From a virus: a DNA stretch of 43,012 nt. The DNA is taken from the IMG/VR virus record IMGVR_UViG_3300031565_000100, positions 1 to 43,012 of that record; one strand, 5' to 3'. This document shows positions 29,935 to 37,078 of the stretch, in pieces. The position numbers and the translations under genes were made by a program. The notes under the pieces were generated by a model. It worked only from the letters and a program-made list of their open reading frames with translations. It was not told where the DNA came from and made no database searches. How positions within the stretch are numbered: the first letter of the stretch is position 1; every line of letters starts with the position of its first letter.

Positions 29935-29980
29935 GGCCCGTAGGTTTGCCAGCAAACATGCCCTTCAGGTGCTACGGGCC
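29935..29980 (-). promoter_or_regulatory. Structured leader (three-way-junction-like)
   Basis: 9-bp inverted repeat GGCCCGTAG (29935-29943) and CTACGGGCC (29972-29980) closes a region with inner hairpin GTTTGC-CA-GCAAAC (plus 29944-29957) and a small CC-TTCA-GG. It lies between the -10 at 29994 and the ATG at 29873, followed by CGTAGCTACG, a 10-bp palindrome (29903-29912). May be a regulatory RNA in the leader; no known class recognised. Confidence 0.4.
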
Positions 29981-29993
29981 GGAATACTTATAG

Positions 29994-30022
29994 AGTATAC
30001 CATATACTCAGGCCAATGTCAA
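29994..30022 (-). promoter_or_regulatory. Leftward sigma70 promoter (copy 2 of a repeated element)
   Basis: Minus strand TTGACA (30022-30017), 17-bp spacer identical to copy 1, TATACT (29999-29994). The -35 is flanked by GTGGATAATCCAC (30023-30035), a perfect 13-bp palindrome. Expected to start the structured leader and the zinc-ribbon gene at 29873. Confidence 0.8.
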
Positions 30023-30058
30023 GTGGATAATCCACGCAACGTGCCAATATACAATTAT

Positions 30059-30087
30059 AGTATAGCATATATTCAGGCCCATGTCAA
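30059..30087 (-). promoter_or_regulatory. Leftward sigma70 promoter (diverged third copy)
   Basis: Minus strand TTGACA (30087-30082), 17-bp spacer TGGGCCTGAATATATGC, TATACT (30064-30059). The spacer keeps the GGCCTGA-TATATG core of the other two copies. The 11-mer CCAGACACCCA lies 23 bp upstream (30121-30111). Confidence 0.75.
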
Positions 30088-30110
30088 ATATATTATTGTG
30101 TATTTTAGCA

Positions 30111-30121
30111 TGGGTGTCTGG
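30111..30121 (-). promoter_or_regulatory. 11-bp element CCAGACACCCA upstream of the leftward promoter
   Basis: Reads CCAGACACCCA on the minus strand, 23 bp before the -35 at 30087. The same 11-mer occurs on the plus strand at 30659-30669 and 30714-30724, the latter 25 bp before the rightward -35. The symmetrical placement suggests a shared activator or initiator site (inference). Confidence 0.45.
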
Positions 30122-30125
30122 TGAA

Positions 30126-30340
30126 TTTACGGTATATTGCTCTTGACTATTTTACTGTAAATATGTTCTGGCTTTTTAACTGTAATTGGTATTGACTTTT
30201 TTGACCATTTCGTAAATGTTCTTTCCAATGTTGCGATTTTGAGCTGATATTCAGGATTATTAGATAGATAGATAGAAGGTGAGATAATTATTAACTTGTT
30301 TACATATAGGAAAAATAAATAGAGATATAGTACCGTAAAA
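30126..30340. promoter_or_regulatory. Four copies of a TTTTAC(T/G)GTA-like element
   Basis: TTTACGGTA (30126-30134), TTTTACTGTAA (30150-30160), TTTTAACTGTAA (30174-30185) and, inverted, TACCGTAAAA (30331-30340). The second is nearly palindromic (TTTAC-T-GTAAA). Could be operators for a repressor or iterons for an initiator. Copies differ slightly, so significance needs a statistical test. Confidence 0.35.
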
Positions 30341-30431
30341 TGTCAAGGATATAATTACACAATGATATTTTTTTCTCTATAGGGGTAAACAAGTCAGTTT
30401 TCAAACGACGACCTATCTATCTATCTAATAA
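30257..30431. other. Candidate replication origin: nested inverted repeats
   Basis: A 19-bp perfect inverted repeat, TTATTAGATAGATAGATAG (30257-30275) and its complement (30413-30431), encloses 137 bp of AT-rich sequence. Inside it is a second perfect 10-bp inverted repeat ACTTGTTTAC (30294-30303) / GTAAACAAGT (30385-30394). No plausible gene lies in the interval. Position between divergent promoters and strand switch of the genes fits an origin or centromere-like site. No experimental support. Confidence 0.45.
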
Positions 30432-30749
30432 AGCGTGATTTTGAATTGGAAATGAGGAAATGCCAGATATACATTGCATTTCTAAACATTTTGATTTGTT
30501 TGTTATATATCTAACATTCAGGACAGCATATGTAGGTAATCATTTAACACATCATATAGTGTGTCAGCCGATTGACCACACACCACATCTTGTGGGTGCT
30601 TGTCGGCTATACCACAAGGGATGGGGGGTGGTACCCTTGACCCCGTGCTGCTGGAGTCCCAGACACCCATACCTGGACTCCCCCCACACCTAATTTTCCC
30701 TATCGTAAATCATCCAGACACCCACAGGTAAAAAAATATAAGATTTCAC
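30432..30749. other. Non-coding stretch with GC-rich structured island (candidate ncRNA or protein-binding region)
   Basis: No credible gene (an ORF at 30460-30693 was rejected). Within about 30563-30690 are several pairings: AGCCGA (30566-30571) with TCGGCT (30603-30608); CACCACA-TCT-TGTGGGTG (30581-30598); GGGGGG (30623-30628) with CCCCCC (30680-30685); GGAGTCC (30653-30659) with GGACTCC (30675-30681). The 11-mer CCAGACACCCA occurs at 30659-30669 and 30714-30724. The GC content contrasts sharply with the AT-rich surroundings. Confidence 0.4.
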
Positions 30750-30778
30750 TTGACTTTTAGGGCCAGGTATGGTATAAT
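30750..30778 (+). promoter_or_regulatory. Rightward late-block sigma70 promoter
   Basis: TTGACT (30750-30755), 17-bp spacer TTTAGGGCCAGGTATGG, TATAAT (30773-30778). The spacer shares GGCC...TATGG with the leftward promoters. Start site about 30785, then AAAGGGG and the ATG at 30807. An upstream CCAGACACCCA (30714-30724) and an A-rich tract (30729-30740) precede it. Confidence 0.8.
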
Positions 30779-30806
30779 AGGAGTACAATTAAAGGGGCAT
30801 TACTTT

Positions 30807-31337
30807 ATGCAATGGCTTGAACGGCTAATATCGGCAATTCTTGACCTATTTCCTCGTATTTGGATGATCTTCCCGGATGAAGCAGGTATACGAATCACCG
30901 GGGGAAGTCGTTTCAGGCCCAAAGGACCGGGTTGGTACGCCTACTGGCCCATCATACAAGAGTGTGTGAAGATCACAGTCACACCACAAATAATAGATCT
31001 TAGGGACCAGAGCCTTACGACCTCCGATGGACACGTCATAGCGATCTCCGGGGCCGTTGAATACTCCATACGGGACGCTAAGAAGGCCATCCTGGACGTA
31101 CAAGATCTCGATAAGTCGTTACCGGCCCTGTGCCTGGGCAAGATAACCGAGTATGTAGAGGTTCACACGCTGGCCGAGTGTCGGGCCGAAAGCCTTAAAG
31201 ATGAATTGAAGATGGCTATACGTAGTCACGTAAACGATTGGGGTATTAAACTGCGGGAAGTGTTCATAACAGACGCGGCTAAGGCACGTGTGATACGGCT
31301 TATGCTGCCTATAAAACAAGGAGAATCGTATGTCTAA
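30807..31337 (+). CDS. SPFH / band-7 domain protein (HflK/prohibitin-like)
   Basis: 176 residues from ATG at 30807 with AAAGGGG upstream. An N-terminal amphipathic/hydrophobic segment (LERLISAILDLFPRIWMIFP) could touch the membrane. Then a band-7 core: VKITVTPQIIDLRDQSLTTS, DGHVIAISGAVEYSIRDAKK and LGKITEYVEVHTLAECRAES, with the paired TLAE and WGIKLREVFITDA typical of stomatin/prohibitin/HflKC. Known family members scaffold membrane proteins and modulate FtsH-type proteases. First gene of the rightward operon, a few genes before a DegP-like protease. Could protect phage proteins or exclude superinfection (inference). Confidence 0.75.
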   Translation: MQWLERLISAILDLFPRIWMIFPDEAGIRITGGSRFRPKGPGWYAYWPIIQECVKITVTPQIIDLRDQSLTTSDGHVIAISGAVEYSIRDAKKAILDVQDLDKSLPALCLGKITEYVEVHTLAECRAESLKDELKMAIRSHVNDWGIKLREVFITDAAKARVIRLMLPIKQGESYV

Positions 31338-31668
31338 TCATGTTATTCCTGAAGATAATAACGAAAATCAATCAGCATGGCCTGAGATCGTAGATCCGGT
31401 AGCTGCGTCGGGAGTCCGGTTGACTAACGCAACGGCTAACACCGACACGGAGACTACAGTAGTTGAGGGTGGTGTGTACGTGTTCACGTCATTGATAGCG
31501 GGCGGGTTTTACTTCGGACTGGCTGCTGTGACTACGGAGGATAATGTGCGATGGGTAGCTCCGCTGTACCGCAGTATAATCATACGGATACCGCTTGGTG
31601 GCGGTACGTCGCTGCACTACGCAACGGACACTACCAACGGGATAGGATACTTGCGGAGGTTATCATAA
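31330..31668 (+). CDS. Small beta-rich hypothetical protein
   Basis: 112 residues with AAGGAGAATCGT before the ATG, overlapping the SPFH gene by eight bases. VDPVAASGVRLTNATANTDT, VVEGGVYVFTSLIAGGFYFG: Ser/Thr/Gly-rich beta pattern, no signal peptide. Resembles small virion-associated proteins. The stop overlaps the next ATG (TAATG). Function unknown. Confidence 0.5.
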   Translation: MSNHVIPEDNNENQSAWPEIVDPVAASGVRLTNATANTDTETTVVEGGVYVFTSLIAGGFYFGLAAVTTEDNVRWVAPLYRSIIIRIPLGGGTSLHYATDTTNGIGYLRRLS

Positions 31669-31859
31669 TGCCGGAGATCGAAGAAGAATGTACGTTTGAA
31701 GTCAGTACGAAGAACTGTAGTTTTGAAACACAAATGAACGGAACGGATCGACTGATCCTGTCTAAGATGGATCTGTCACCGGAAACTGCTGCGAGTCTGG
31801 CTTGGTTAGTAAATCAACCTGGTACTACATTGAGATTTGAGGTAAAGCAAAATGTGTAA
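31668..31859 (+). CDS. Small acidic hypothetical protein
   Basis: 63 residues from ATG at 31668, which overlaps the previous stop (TAATG) and has GGAGG upstream. MPEIEEECTFEVSTKNCSFE, LSPETAASLAWLVNQPGTTL: a short beta/alpha protein. A longer reading from 31551 would overlap the upstream gene and is rejected. Function unknown. Confidence 0.5.
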   Translation: MPEIEEECTFEVSTKNCSFETQMNGTDRLILSKMDLSPETAASLAWLVNQPGTTLRFEVKQNV

Positions 31860-32532
31860 ATGGATAGCTGGGATAGGACTGGTGCTATGTGTGGTGGCTA
31901 TAATTATATTACCTGTGCCTAAACAGGGTAACAAGATCGACAATATGTTGAAAGCCAGTGTCTATATTGAAGCTATGGATGAGGGTTATAGTCTATGGTC
32001 AGGAAGTGGAGTCGTCGCAGGTGGGCGTATTATAACGGCTGCTCACGTGCTTGAAGGTGCTGGTGACTTGCGGATACTGGATGTGAACGGCAACGAGGTA
32101 GAGTATGGGGAATTTTATTATAGCGAGGACAATGACTTCGGGTTTATTATTCCTATGGATAGTAATCTGCCATCTGTTCCTATAGTGGACTCCAACAGTC
32201 TTTATTATGGAGATGTAGTGTATATCGTTGGTGCTCCATTCGGTCTGGACATGTTTCCCACCGTGACATGCGGGATAGTGTCCGGGTTGAACAGGCGGTT
32301 CGATTTCTTTGGCAAAGACTTTCAGAGTCAGGTCGATGCTCAGTCTTGGCCGGGTAACAGCGGCGGGGGTGTGTTCAACGAGCGTGGTGAGCTTGTCGGC
32401 ATACTGATAGGCGGTATGTGGGGGACAGATGGAATGTCCATTATAACACCTTCTGAAGTTATCCTTGATGATTGGTATCTGAGTCCGTTGTATGAAAGAG
32501 AAAAAGATAAAGTGGAAGTGCCCGTGCTGTAA
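31852..32532 (+). CDS. Trypsin-like (DegP/HtrA-type) serine protease, membrane anchored
   Basis: 226 residues. N-terminal hydrophobic anchor (residues 5-20, IAGIGLVLCVVAIIIL), then protease domain with catalytic His65 in ITAAHVLEG, candidate Asp95 in SEDNDFGFI, and Ser170 in WPGNSGGGVF. GAPFG and TCGIVSG segments fit the chymotrypsin fold. No PDZ domain is visible, so shorter than DegP. Encoded near the SPFH gene. The active site would lie on the outer side of the host membrane if the anchor is a signal anchor. Maturation of virion proteins or host quality control are possible roles. Confidence 0.8.
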   Translation: MCKWIAGIGLVLCVVAIIILPVPKQGNKIDNMLKASVYIEAMDEGYSLWSGSGVVAGGRIITAAHVLEGAGDLRILDVNGNEVEYGEFYYSEDNDFGFIIPMDSNLPSVPIVDSNSLYYGDVVYIVGAPFGLDMFPTVTCGIVSGLNRRFDFFGKDFQSQVDAQSWPGNSGGGVFNERGELVGILIGGMWGTDGMSIITPSEVILDDWYLSPLYEREKDKVEVPVL

Positions 32533-32665
32533 GTTTACTGTGGAGTTCGATGATAGGATTGTCAGAACACAGTGCATATTGTGTAATACTTGGATGAAAT
32601 GGTCTTATGTCAAAGGAAATAAAAGAGATATACAAAAGCCGGGGAGTAGCGGCCCCAAAATGTGA
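32492..32665 (+). CDS. Small zinc-ribbon protein in overlapping frame
   Basis: 57 residues beginning MKEKKIKWKCPCCKFTVEFD and with TQCILCNTWMKW: CxxC...CxxC as in a zinc ribbon. It overlaps the protease gene by 41 bases and the next gene by 59 bases, which is heavy for this genome. Coding is supported by the motif being complete, not by spacing. Function unknown. Confidence 0.4.
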   Translation: MKEKKIKWKCPCCKFTVEFDDRIVRTQCILCNTWMKWSYVKGNKRDIQKPGSSGPKM

Positions 32666-32801
32666 ACGTGGTGGTCCACACCACAGTGCTGCCTTTCATC
32701 GTTATGTGGCCGGTATGAAGGCCAGTGGTAAAGGCGGCATAAATCCGTATGCAATCGCTACTGCTAAATTACAGAAAGAAGGAAAAAAGGTATTCAAATG
32801 A
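32607..32801 (+). CDS. Small hypothetical protein
   Basis: 64 residues: MSKEIKEIYKSRGVAAPKCE, HHSAAFHRYVAGMKASGKGG then INPYAIATAKLQKEGKKVFK. The KxSGKxGxNPYAIATAxL pattern is seen in phage proteins of unknown role. ATGA-coupled to the next tiny gene. Confidence 0.5.
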   Translation: MSKEIKEIYKSRGVAAPKCERGGPHHSAAFHRYVAGMKASGKGGINPYAIATAKLQKEGKKVFK

Positions 32802-32881
32802 AAGAAATATTAGCGTGTCTAACTTTGATCATCATCGGAGTTTACTTTGTTGTGAAATTCTTTAGGGTGAGTAATAGATGA
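32798..32881 (+). CDS. Tiny single-span membrane peptide
   Basis: 27 residues MKEILACLTLIIIGVYFVVK then FFRVSNR. Start and stop each form an ATGA overlap with neighbours, which supports translation. One hydrophobic helix and a basic end; possibly a membrane-anchored accessory of the head operon. Function unknown. Confidence 0.45.
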   Translation: MKEILACLTLIIIGVYFVVKFFRVSNR

Positions 32882-33255
32882 GTAAACGCGGGGCAAAGAC
32901 AAAAGCCGGTATTCTGTTATCGCGGTTCATCAAAGAAATATCAACAGAGGAAACTGAAGTTGCTGAAGATGGCGAACCTAAAATGATAACTAAAGCCGAG
33001 GCACTTGCCAGGCAGATATGGAAATGTGCTCTCGGATATACTGAAGTCGCTACAGAACGAAAAGGTGAGGTACTGGTTGAGCACACAAGGAAGGTTAAAC
33101 CCGATAAAGGGTATGTTGATTTGATCCTTGATCGTATGGAAGGCAAAGTTGGCATGATTGGAGAGGCTAATAAACGTCCGCAGACCATTGCTGAGAAAAT
33201 TGGCGAACAGGGTAAGAGGCGAATAAATAGTGTTATTGACCAAACCCAAGCTTAA
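32878..33255 (+). CDS. Candidate small terminase subunit
   Basis: 125 residues directly upstream of the large terminase, whose GTG start overlaps its last bases. Basic N-terminus (MSKRGAKTKAGILLSRFIKE), then TKAEALARQIWKCALGYTEV and PDKGYVDLILDRMEGKVG. The A..L...W..A........ P....  ILDR(M/L)EGK pattern occurs in small terminase-like or terminase-associated phage proteins. DNA recognition for packaging is inferred from position; no HTH is unambiguous. Confidence 0.55.
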   Translation: MSKRGAKTKAGILLSRFIKEISTEETEVAEDGEPKMITKAEALARQIWKCALGYTEVATERKGEVLVEHTRKVKPDKGYVDLILDRMEGKVGMIGEANKRPQTIAEKIGEQGKRRINSVIDQTQA

Positions 33256-35143
33256 AGAACCATTTCCAGATACGCCGGAAATATGGACCTGTCCTAAGGC
33301 CGGATTGAAGGTTCCCAAACGGCCTAATGCCAATGTTGAGTGGCGGGAAAGACTGCTTGCTGAGGCAGAGAATGATCCTATGCTTCAGACCGATTTGCTG
33401 GCAGCTTGCAATGAATCACTATTATTCTGGATTAACGCTTTTGTATGGACATTCCATCAGTTCGATGTAGAAGGTGGCGAAAGAGTAGAGTCTGAATTTG
33501 CCGATGTCCCGTTTATAACTTGGGAGATTCAGGACACGTTATTTAATGACTTTCAAGCACATCTTAAAAAAGGTGAGGATATTCTAATTGATAAATCGCG
33601 TGACATGGGTGCATCGTGGTGTTGTACGGCATATTTACATTATTTATGGTTATTTAGATCAAGAAGCCAGCTTCTTGAAATGTCACGTGTACGAGAATAT
33701 GTAGATCAGACAGGGAATATGAAGGCACTATTTCAGAAACACGACTATATAAATAAATGGTTGCCTGAATGGATGTGCCCCCCCGATACTGCACCAGGAC
33801 AGAAATATCGTTCTAAAATGCACATGTTGAATCCACTTAATCAAAGTTGTATAGATGGTGAATCAACTACGGAACATGCTGCATCAGGTGATAGGCGTTT
33901 GATCATTTTATTGGATGAATTTGCAAAAGTTGAAAATGGAGCAGCTATGCGTAGTGCTACAAGAGATGCTGCTCTTATGCGTATAATAAACTCCACACCG
34001 GCTGGTGCTGGAACTGAGTATAGCCGATGGAAGAAGTCAGGAAAGATAAAGGTATTCATACTCCCATTTTGGGAGCATCCAGATAAAGGTGCGAATCGCT
34101 ATCTTAAACAGAATGATATAACTGGAGATTGGGAGATTAGATCACCCTGGTTCGATAAAGAAGAAGAAGTAAGATCTCCGAAGGAATTAGCACAGGAAGT
34201 TTTGCGGAAAGACCTTGAAGCCGGGGATACTTTCTTTTCTATATCCAATATTGAAAAACACATGGCCATCTTTGGTGCAGAACCTAAATCAACGTGGAAT
34301 ATACATCTGAACAAAGAAATATCCGATGATGGCGTTTTAGATATTATAAGAAGGCGTGATATTTCTGCTGTTAAAGCAAGGCAGGTTAAGAATGGACAGT
34401 TGAAAATGTGGTGCGAGCTTCCTTATGGTCGGCCCGATCAGACAAAGACGTATGTTATGGGAATTGACCTTGGAAAAGGCCAGGGGGCTACGCCATCTGT
34501 TATATCTATAAAGTGTAAAGAAACCGGAGAGAAAATCGGAGAATGGTATAGCAATGTTGTGCCGCCTTATGAGATGGCAAGAATTGCCGCTGCTGTTGCG
34601 TTGTGGATAGGTGGGGCCAATCCCAAACGGATACCCTTTATGAAATGGGAAATGAATGGACCGGGATGGGACTTTGGTAAATTGATGGTAAAGGATTTTC
34701 ACTATCCACATTACTATGTAGATAAAACTATAGGCAAGGTGACGGATAGACAGACTCAAAAGTATGGTTGGCACTCCAGTAGGGATAGAAAAGCTGCTAT
34801 TTTATATCTATATGATAGGATGCTTGCTCATGGTGGTTATGTAAACCATTCTCTGTTTGGTCTTGAACAGGCTAAATACTACATTCACTATCCTGGTGGT
34901 GGTATTGGTCCGAGTGAATTGGCTGATGTTAAAGAGGAACTGAAAAAAACGCATGGAGATATAGTCATAGCCGATGCTCTCACACTCGACGATAAAGGAG
35001 TATATAAGCCAAAGTACGAAGGCCCAAAACTTCCTGTTAATAGTTGTGGGTATCGTAAACAGAAAGTGTTTAAGACTAAGGTTGAACAAAAGAAACGGGC
35101 TAAACAGTGGCGTAGAGTCTTTGATTTTAGTAAAACGAGATGA
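33230..35143 (+). CDS. terL: Large terminase subunit (ATPase-nuclease)
   Basis: 637 residues, GTG start at 33230 with AAGAGG upstream. Packaging ATPase: Walker A-type DKSRDMGASW (121-130), Walker B LIILLDE (224-230) with the coupling Glu, and INSTPAGAG motif. C-terminal RNase-H-like nuclease: MGIDLGKG (D413) and DIVIADALTL near 568-577. It packages DNA into the procapsid through the portal encoded downstream. ATGA coupling with the next gene. Confidence 0.88.
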   Translation: MLLTKPKLKEPFPDTPEIWTCPKAGLKVPKRPNANVEWRERLLAEAENDPMLQTDLLAACNESLLFWINAFVWTFHQFDVEGGERVESEFADVPFITWEIQDTLFNDFQAHLKKGEDILIDKSRDMGASWCCTAYLHYLWLFRSRSQLLEMSRVREYVDQTGNMKALFQKHDYINKWLPEWMCPPDTAPGQKYRSKMHMLNPLNQSCIDGESTTEHAASGDRRLIILLDEFAKVENGAAMRSATRDAALMRIINSTPAGAGTEYSRWKKSGKIKVFILPFWEHPDKGANRYLKQNDITGDWEIRSPWFDKEEEVRSPKELAQEVLRKDLEAGDTFFSISNIEKHMAIFGAEPKSTWNIHLNKEISDDGVLDIIRRRDISAVKARQVKNGQLKMWCELPYGRPDQTKTYVMGIDLGKGQGATPSVISIKCKETGEKIGEWYSNVVPPYEMARIAAAVALWIGGANPKRIPFMKWEMNGPGWDFGKLMVKDFHYPHYYVDKTIGKVTDRQTQKYGWHSSRDRKAAILYLYDRMLAHGGYVNHSLFGLEQAKYYIHYPGGGIGPSELADVKEELKKTHGDIVIADALTLDDKGVYKPKYEGPKLPVNSCGYRKQKVFKTKVEQKKRAKQWRRVFDFSKTR

Positions 35144-35277
35144 AGGTTAAATGCAAAAAGTGCGGTGTAAAAAAACATTGTCCTCTATTAAAGTCTTTGG
35201 AAGAAGTTCACAAAGGGCACGGAGTAGAGGCCATGATAGATAAGTGTCAAGGTGGCAAGGAGAAGTTAAATGGCTGA
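35140..35277 (+). CDS. Small Cys-rich protein between terminase and portal
   Basis: 45 residues MKVKCKKCGVKKHCPLLKSL then EEVHKGHGVEAMIDKCQGG: four cysteines and three histidines suggest zinc binding. ATGA overlap with the terminase and eight-base overlap with the portal. Function unknown. Confidence 0.5.
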   Translation: MKVKCKKCGVKKHCPLLKSLEEVHKGHGVEAMIDKCQGGKEKLNG

Positions 35278-37078
35278 AGTCGTCGAACCGCAAAAGGTGA
35301 TGCTGGCCGTTAAAAAAGGCTTTGATAGGTTAAAACGCTATCGTGCTGCCAGGACTATGTTCATAAAAGAATATGTGGGCCAGTATTATGCTAAAGATAA
35401 AGGCCTTACTGGAGATCAACCAATAAATTTGATTTTCCATGCTATTAGGACAATAGTTCCGAACATAGTTATGCAAAATCCCCTGAATGAAGTTATCACA
35501 GAATATCTTTCATATAAAACATACGCTGAACTTCTCGGTATGGGCCTTGATGTAGCACAGAGGCAGTTACGGCTTAAAGAAATTCTACGTGCCTGGATAG
35601 TTGACGCTATATTTGCCGTTGGTATTTTGCAAATAGGGTTGAATAGTTCGCAGACTATTATAAAAATTGATGATGTTGACGTTGATCCTGGACAGATATT
35701 TGTTGATCGAGTAGATCTTGATGATTTTGTTGTAGATCCAGTGTGTAAAGAATTTACAAAGGCTACATTTGCTGGCAACGCTGTACGTGTTCCAAGACAA
35801 ACATTACTTGATGATCCTTATTGTGATCACGATCTTGTAACACAATTACCATCGTCAAACTCGAATCCTTCAAATAGGAATAAAATTGAATCATTGACGC
35901 AGGAAAGTGCCTATGATATGGATATGAACCAACTTCAGGATATGGTTGATGTTGTTCAATTATGGGTTCCCTCAGCAGATGCGTTTTTGATTATGCCAGA
36001 TCCGAGAGTGCAGACTTTTGACAAATACATAAAACTAACAGATTATTATGGGCCAAAAGAAGGTCCATATGTGTATTTGTGTTTGACCCCGCCTGTAGCC
36101 GATAATCCGATGCCGGTAGCTCCTGTTAGTATATGGTATGATCTTCATAGAGCCGCCAACAAGATGATGAGTAAGATGTTGGATCAAGCAACAAGACAAA
36201 AGGACATTACCTTCTACAAACCCGCTGCTGCTGATGAAATGCAGGATGCTATAGATGCCGATGATGGTGCTACAGTTGCATCAGAAGATCCCAAAGCTTT
36301 TCAGACAGTTAGTTTTGGTGGTCAGCGTCCAGAAAATGAATCTATGTTGCGACAGTTACAAGTGTGGTTTAACTATATGGCTGGTAATCCTGATCTTATG
36401 TCGGGGGCAAGGCAACCATCAGGTTCAACTGGAAAAATGACAGCAACACAATCTTCTATTTTGCAAAGTAATGCTTCTCTTTCTACTGAGGATTCTCGTG
36501 ATCTTATATATACTGGAACTGAACAAGTTAGTAACAGGATGGCTTGGTTCTTACACACCGATCCGCTTATAAATATATTATTAGCCAAACGTATGCCCGG
36601 TGGTGAATATGTGCAGGTTATGCTTACACCGGAACAACGGTGTGGTGACTTTAATGATTTTATATTTACGATTATACAGAGATCAATGTCAAGGTTAGAC
36701 CCAGAAACACGGCAACGAAGGATCATTGACTTTACAGTTAATGTAATTCCTGCTGCTGTTGCTACTGCAATGCAATGTTTGCAAATGGGTATCCCATTTA
36801 ATTTACAACGCTACCTTTCTAAGGCTGCTACCGAACTTGGTATAGGTGATTGGATACAAGATATTTTCAATGATCCTGAACATCAGCAAAAGTTAATGGC
36901 GTATATGATGCTTGGCCCGCAGAATCCGGGTAAAGGGCAGATCATAACTCCTGGGGCCATACAACAGAATGGTGGTTATCCACTGGCAAGACCTGTTCCA
37001 ACGGCACAACAGGAGTTTAACCAAAATAGTCAAAGGATTGCTGGTGAACAGCAATCCGAAAATTTTGGAGTATACTAA
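35270..37078 (+). CDS. Portal protein
   Basis: 602 residues immediately after the large terminase. Helical N-terminus (FDRLKRYRAARTMFIKEYVG), then INLIFHAIRTIVPNIV, VDVDPGQIFVDRVDLDDFVV and a long helical region (YDLHRAANKMMSKMLDQATR), followed by a Gln/Pro-rich tail. This is the order and size of the dodecameric portal of tailed phages. Stop overlaps the next ATG (TAATG). The gene order terminase, portal, scaffold, capsid supports the call. Confidence 0.8.
   Translation: MAEVVEPQKVMLAVKKGFDRLKRYRAARTMFIKEYVGQYYAKDKGLTGDQPINLIFHAIRTIVPNIVMQNPLNEVITEYLSYKTYAELLGMGLDVAQRQLRLKEILRAWIVDAIFAVGILQIGLNSSQTIIKIDDVDVDPGQIFVDRVDLDDFVVDPVCKEFTKATFAGNAVRVPRQTLLDDPYCDHDLVTQLPSSNSNPSNRNKIESLTQESAYDMDMNQLQDMVDVVQLWVPSADAFLIMPDPRVQTFDKYIKLTDYYGPKEGPYVYLCLTPPVADNPMPVAPVSIWYDLHRAANKMMSKMLDQATRQKDITFYKPAAADEMQDAIDADDGATVASEDPKAFQTVSFGGQRPENESMLRQLQVWFNYMAGNPDLMSGARQPSGSTGKMTATQSSILQSNASLSTEDSRDLIYTGTEQVSNRMAWFLHTDPLINILLAKRMPGGEYVQVMLTPEQRCGDFNDFIFTIIQRSMSRLDPETRQRRIIDFTVNVIPAAVATAMQCLQMGIPFNLQRYLSKAATELGIGDWIQDIFNDPEHQQKLMAYMMLGPQNPGKGQIITPGAIQQNGGYPLARPVPTAQQEFNQNSQRIAGEQQSENFGVY

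Noticed and set aside
30100-30260. Further rightward promoters at the TTGACT motifs near 30143 and 30192
   Set aside because: No acceptable -10 box at 16-18 bp spacing.
30460-30693. 77-residue rightward ORF in the control region
   Set aside because: Ribosome site too close to the ATG, composition unusual, and it runs through the GC-rich hairpin island and an inverted repeat.
30560-30700. tRNA-like region
   Set aside because: Hairpins are present but no GTTCNANNC T-arm, no acceptor stem or CCA; no tRNA supported.
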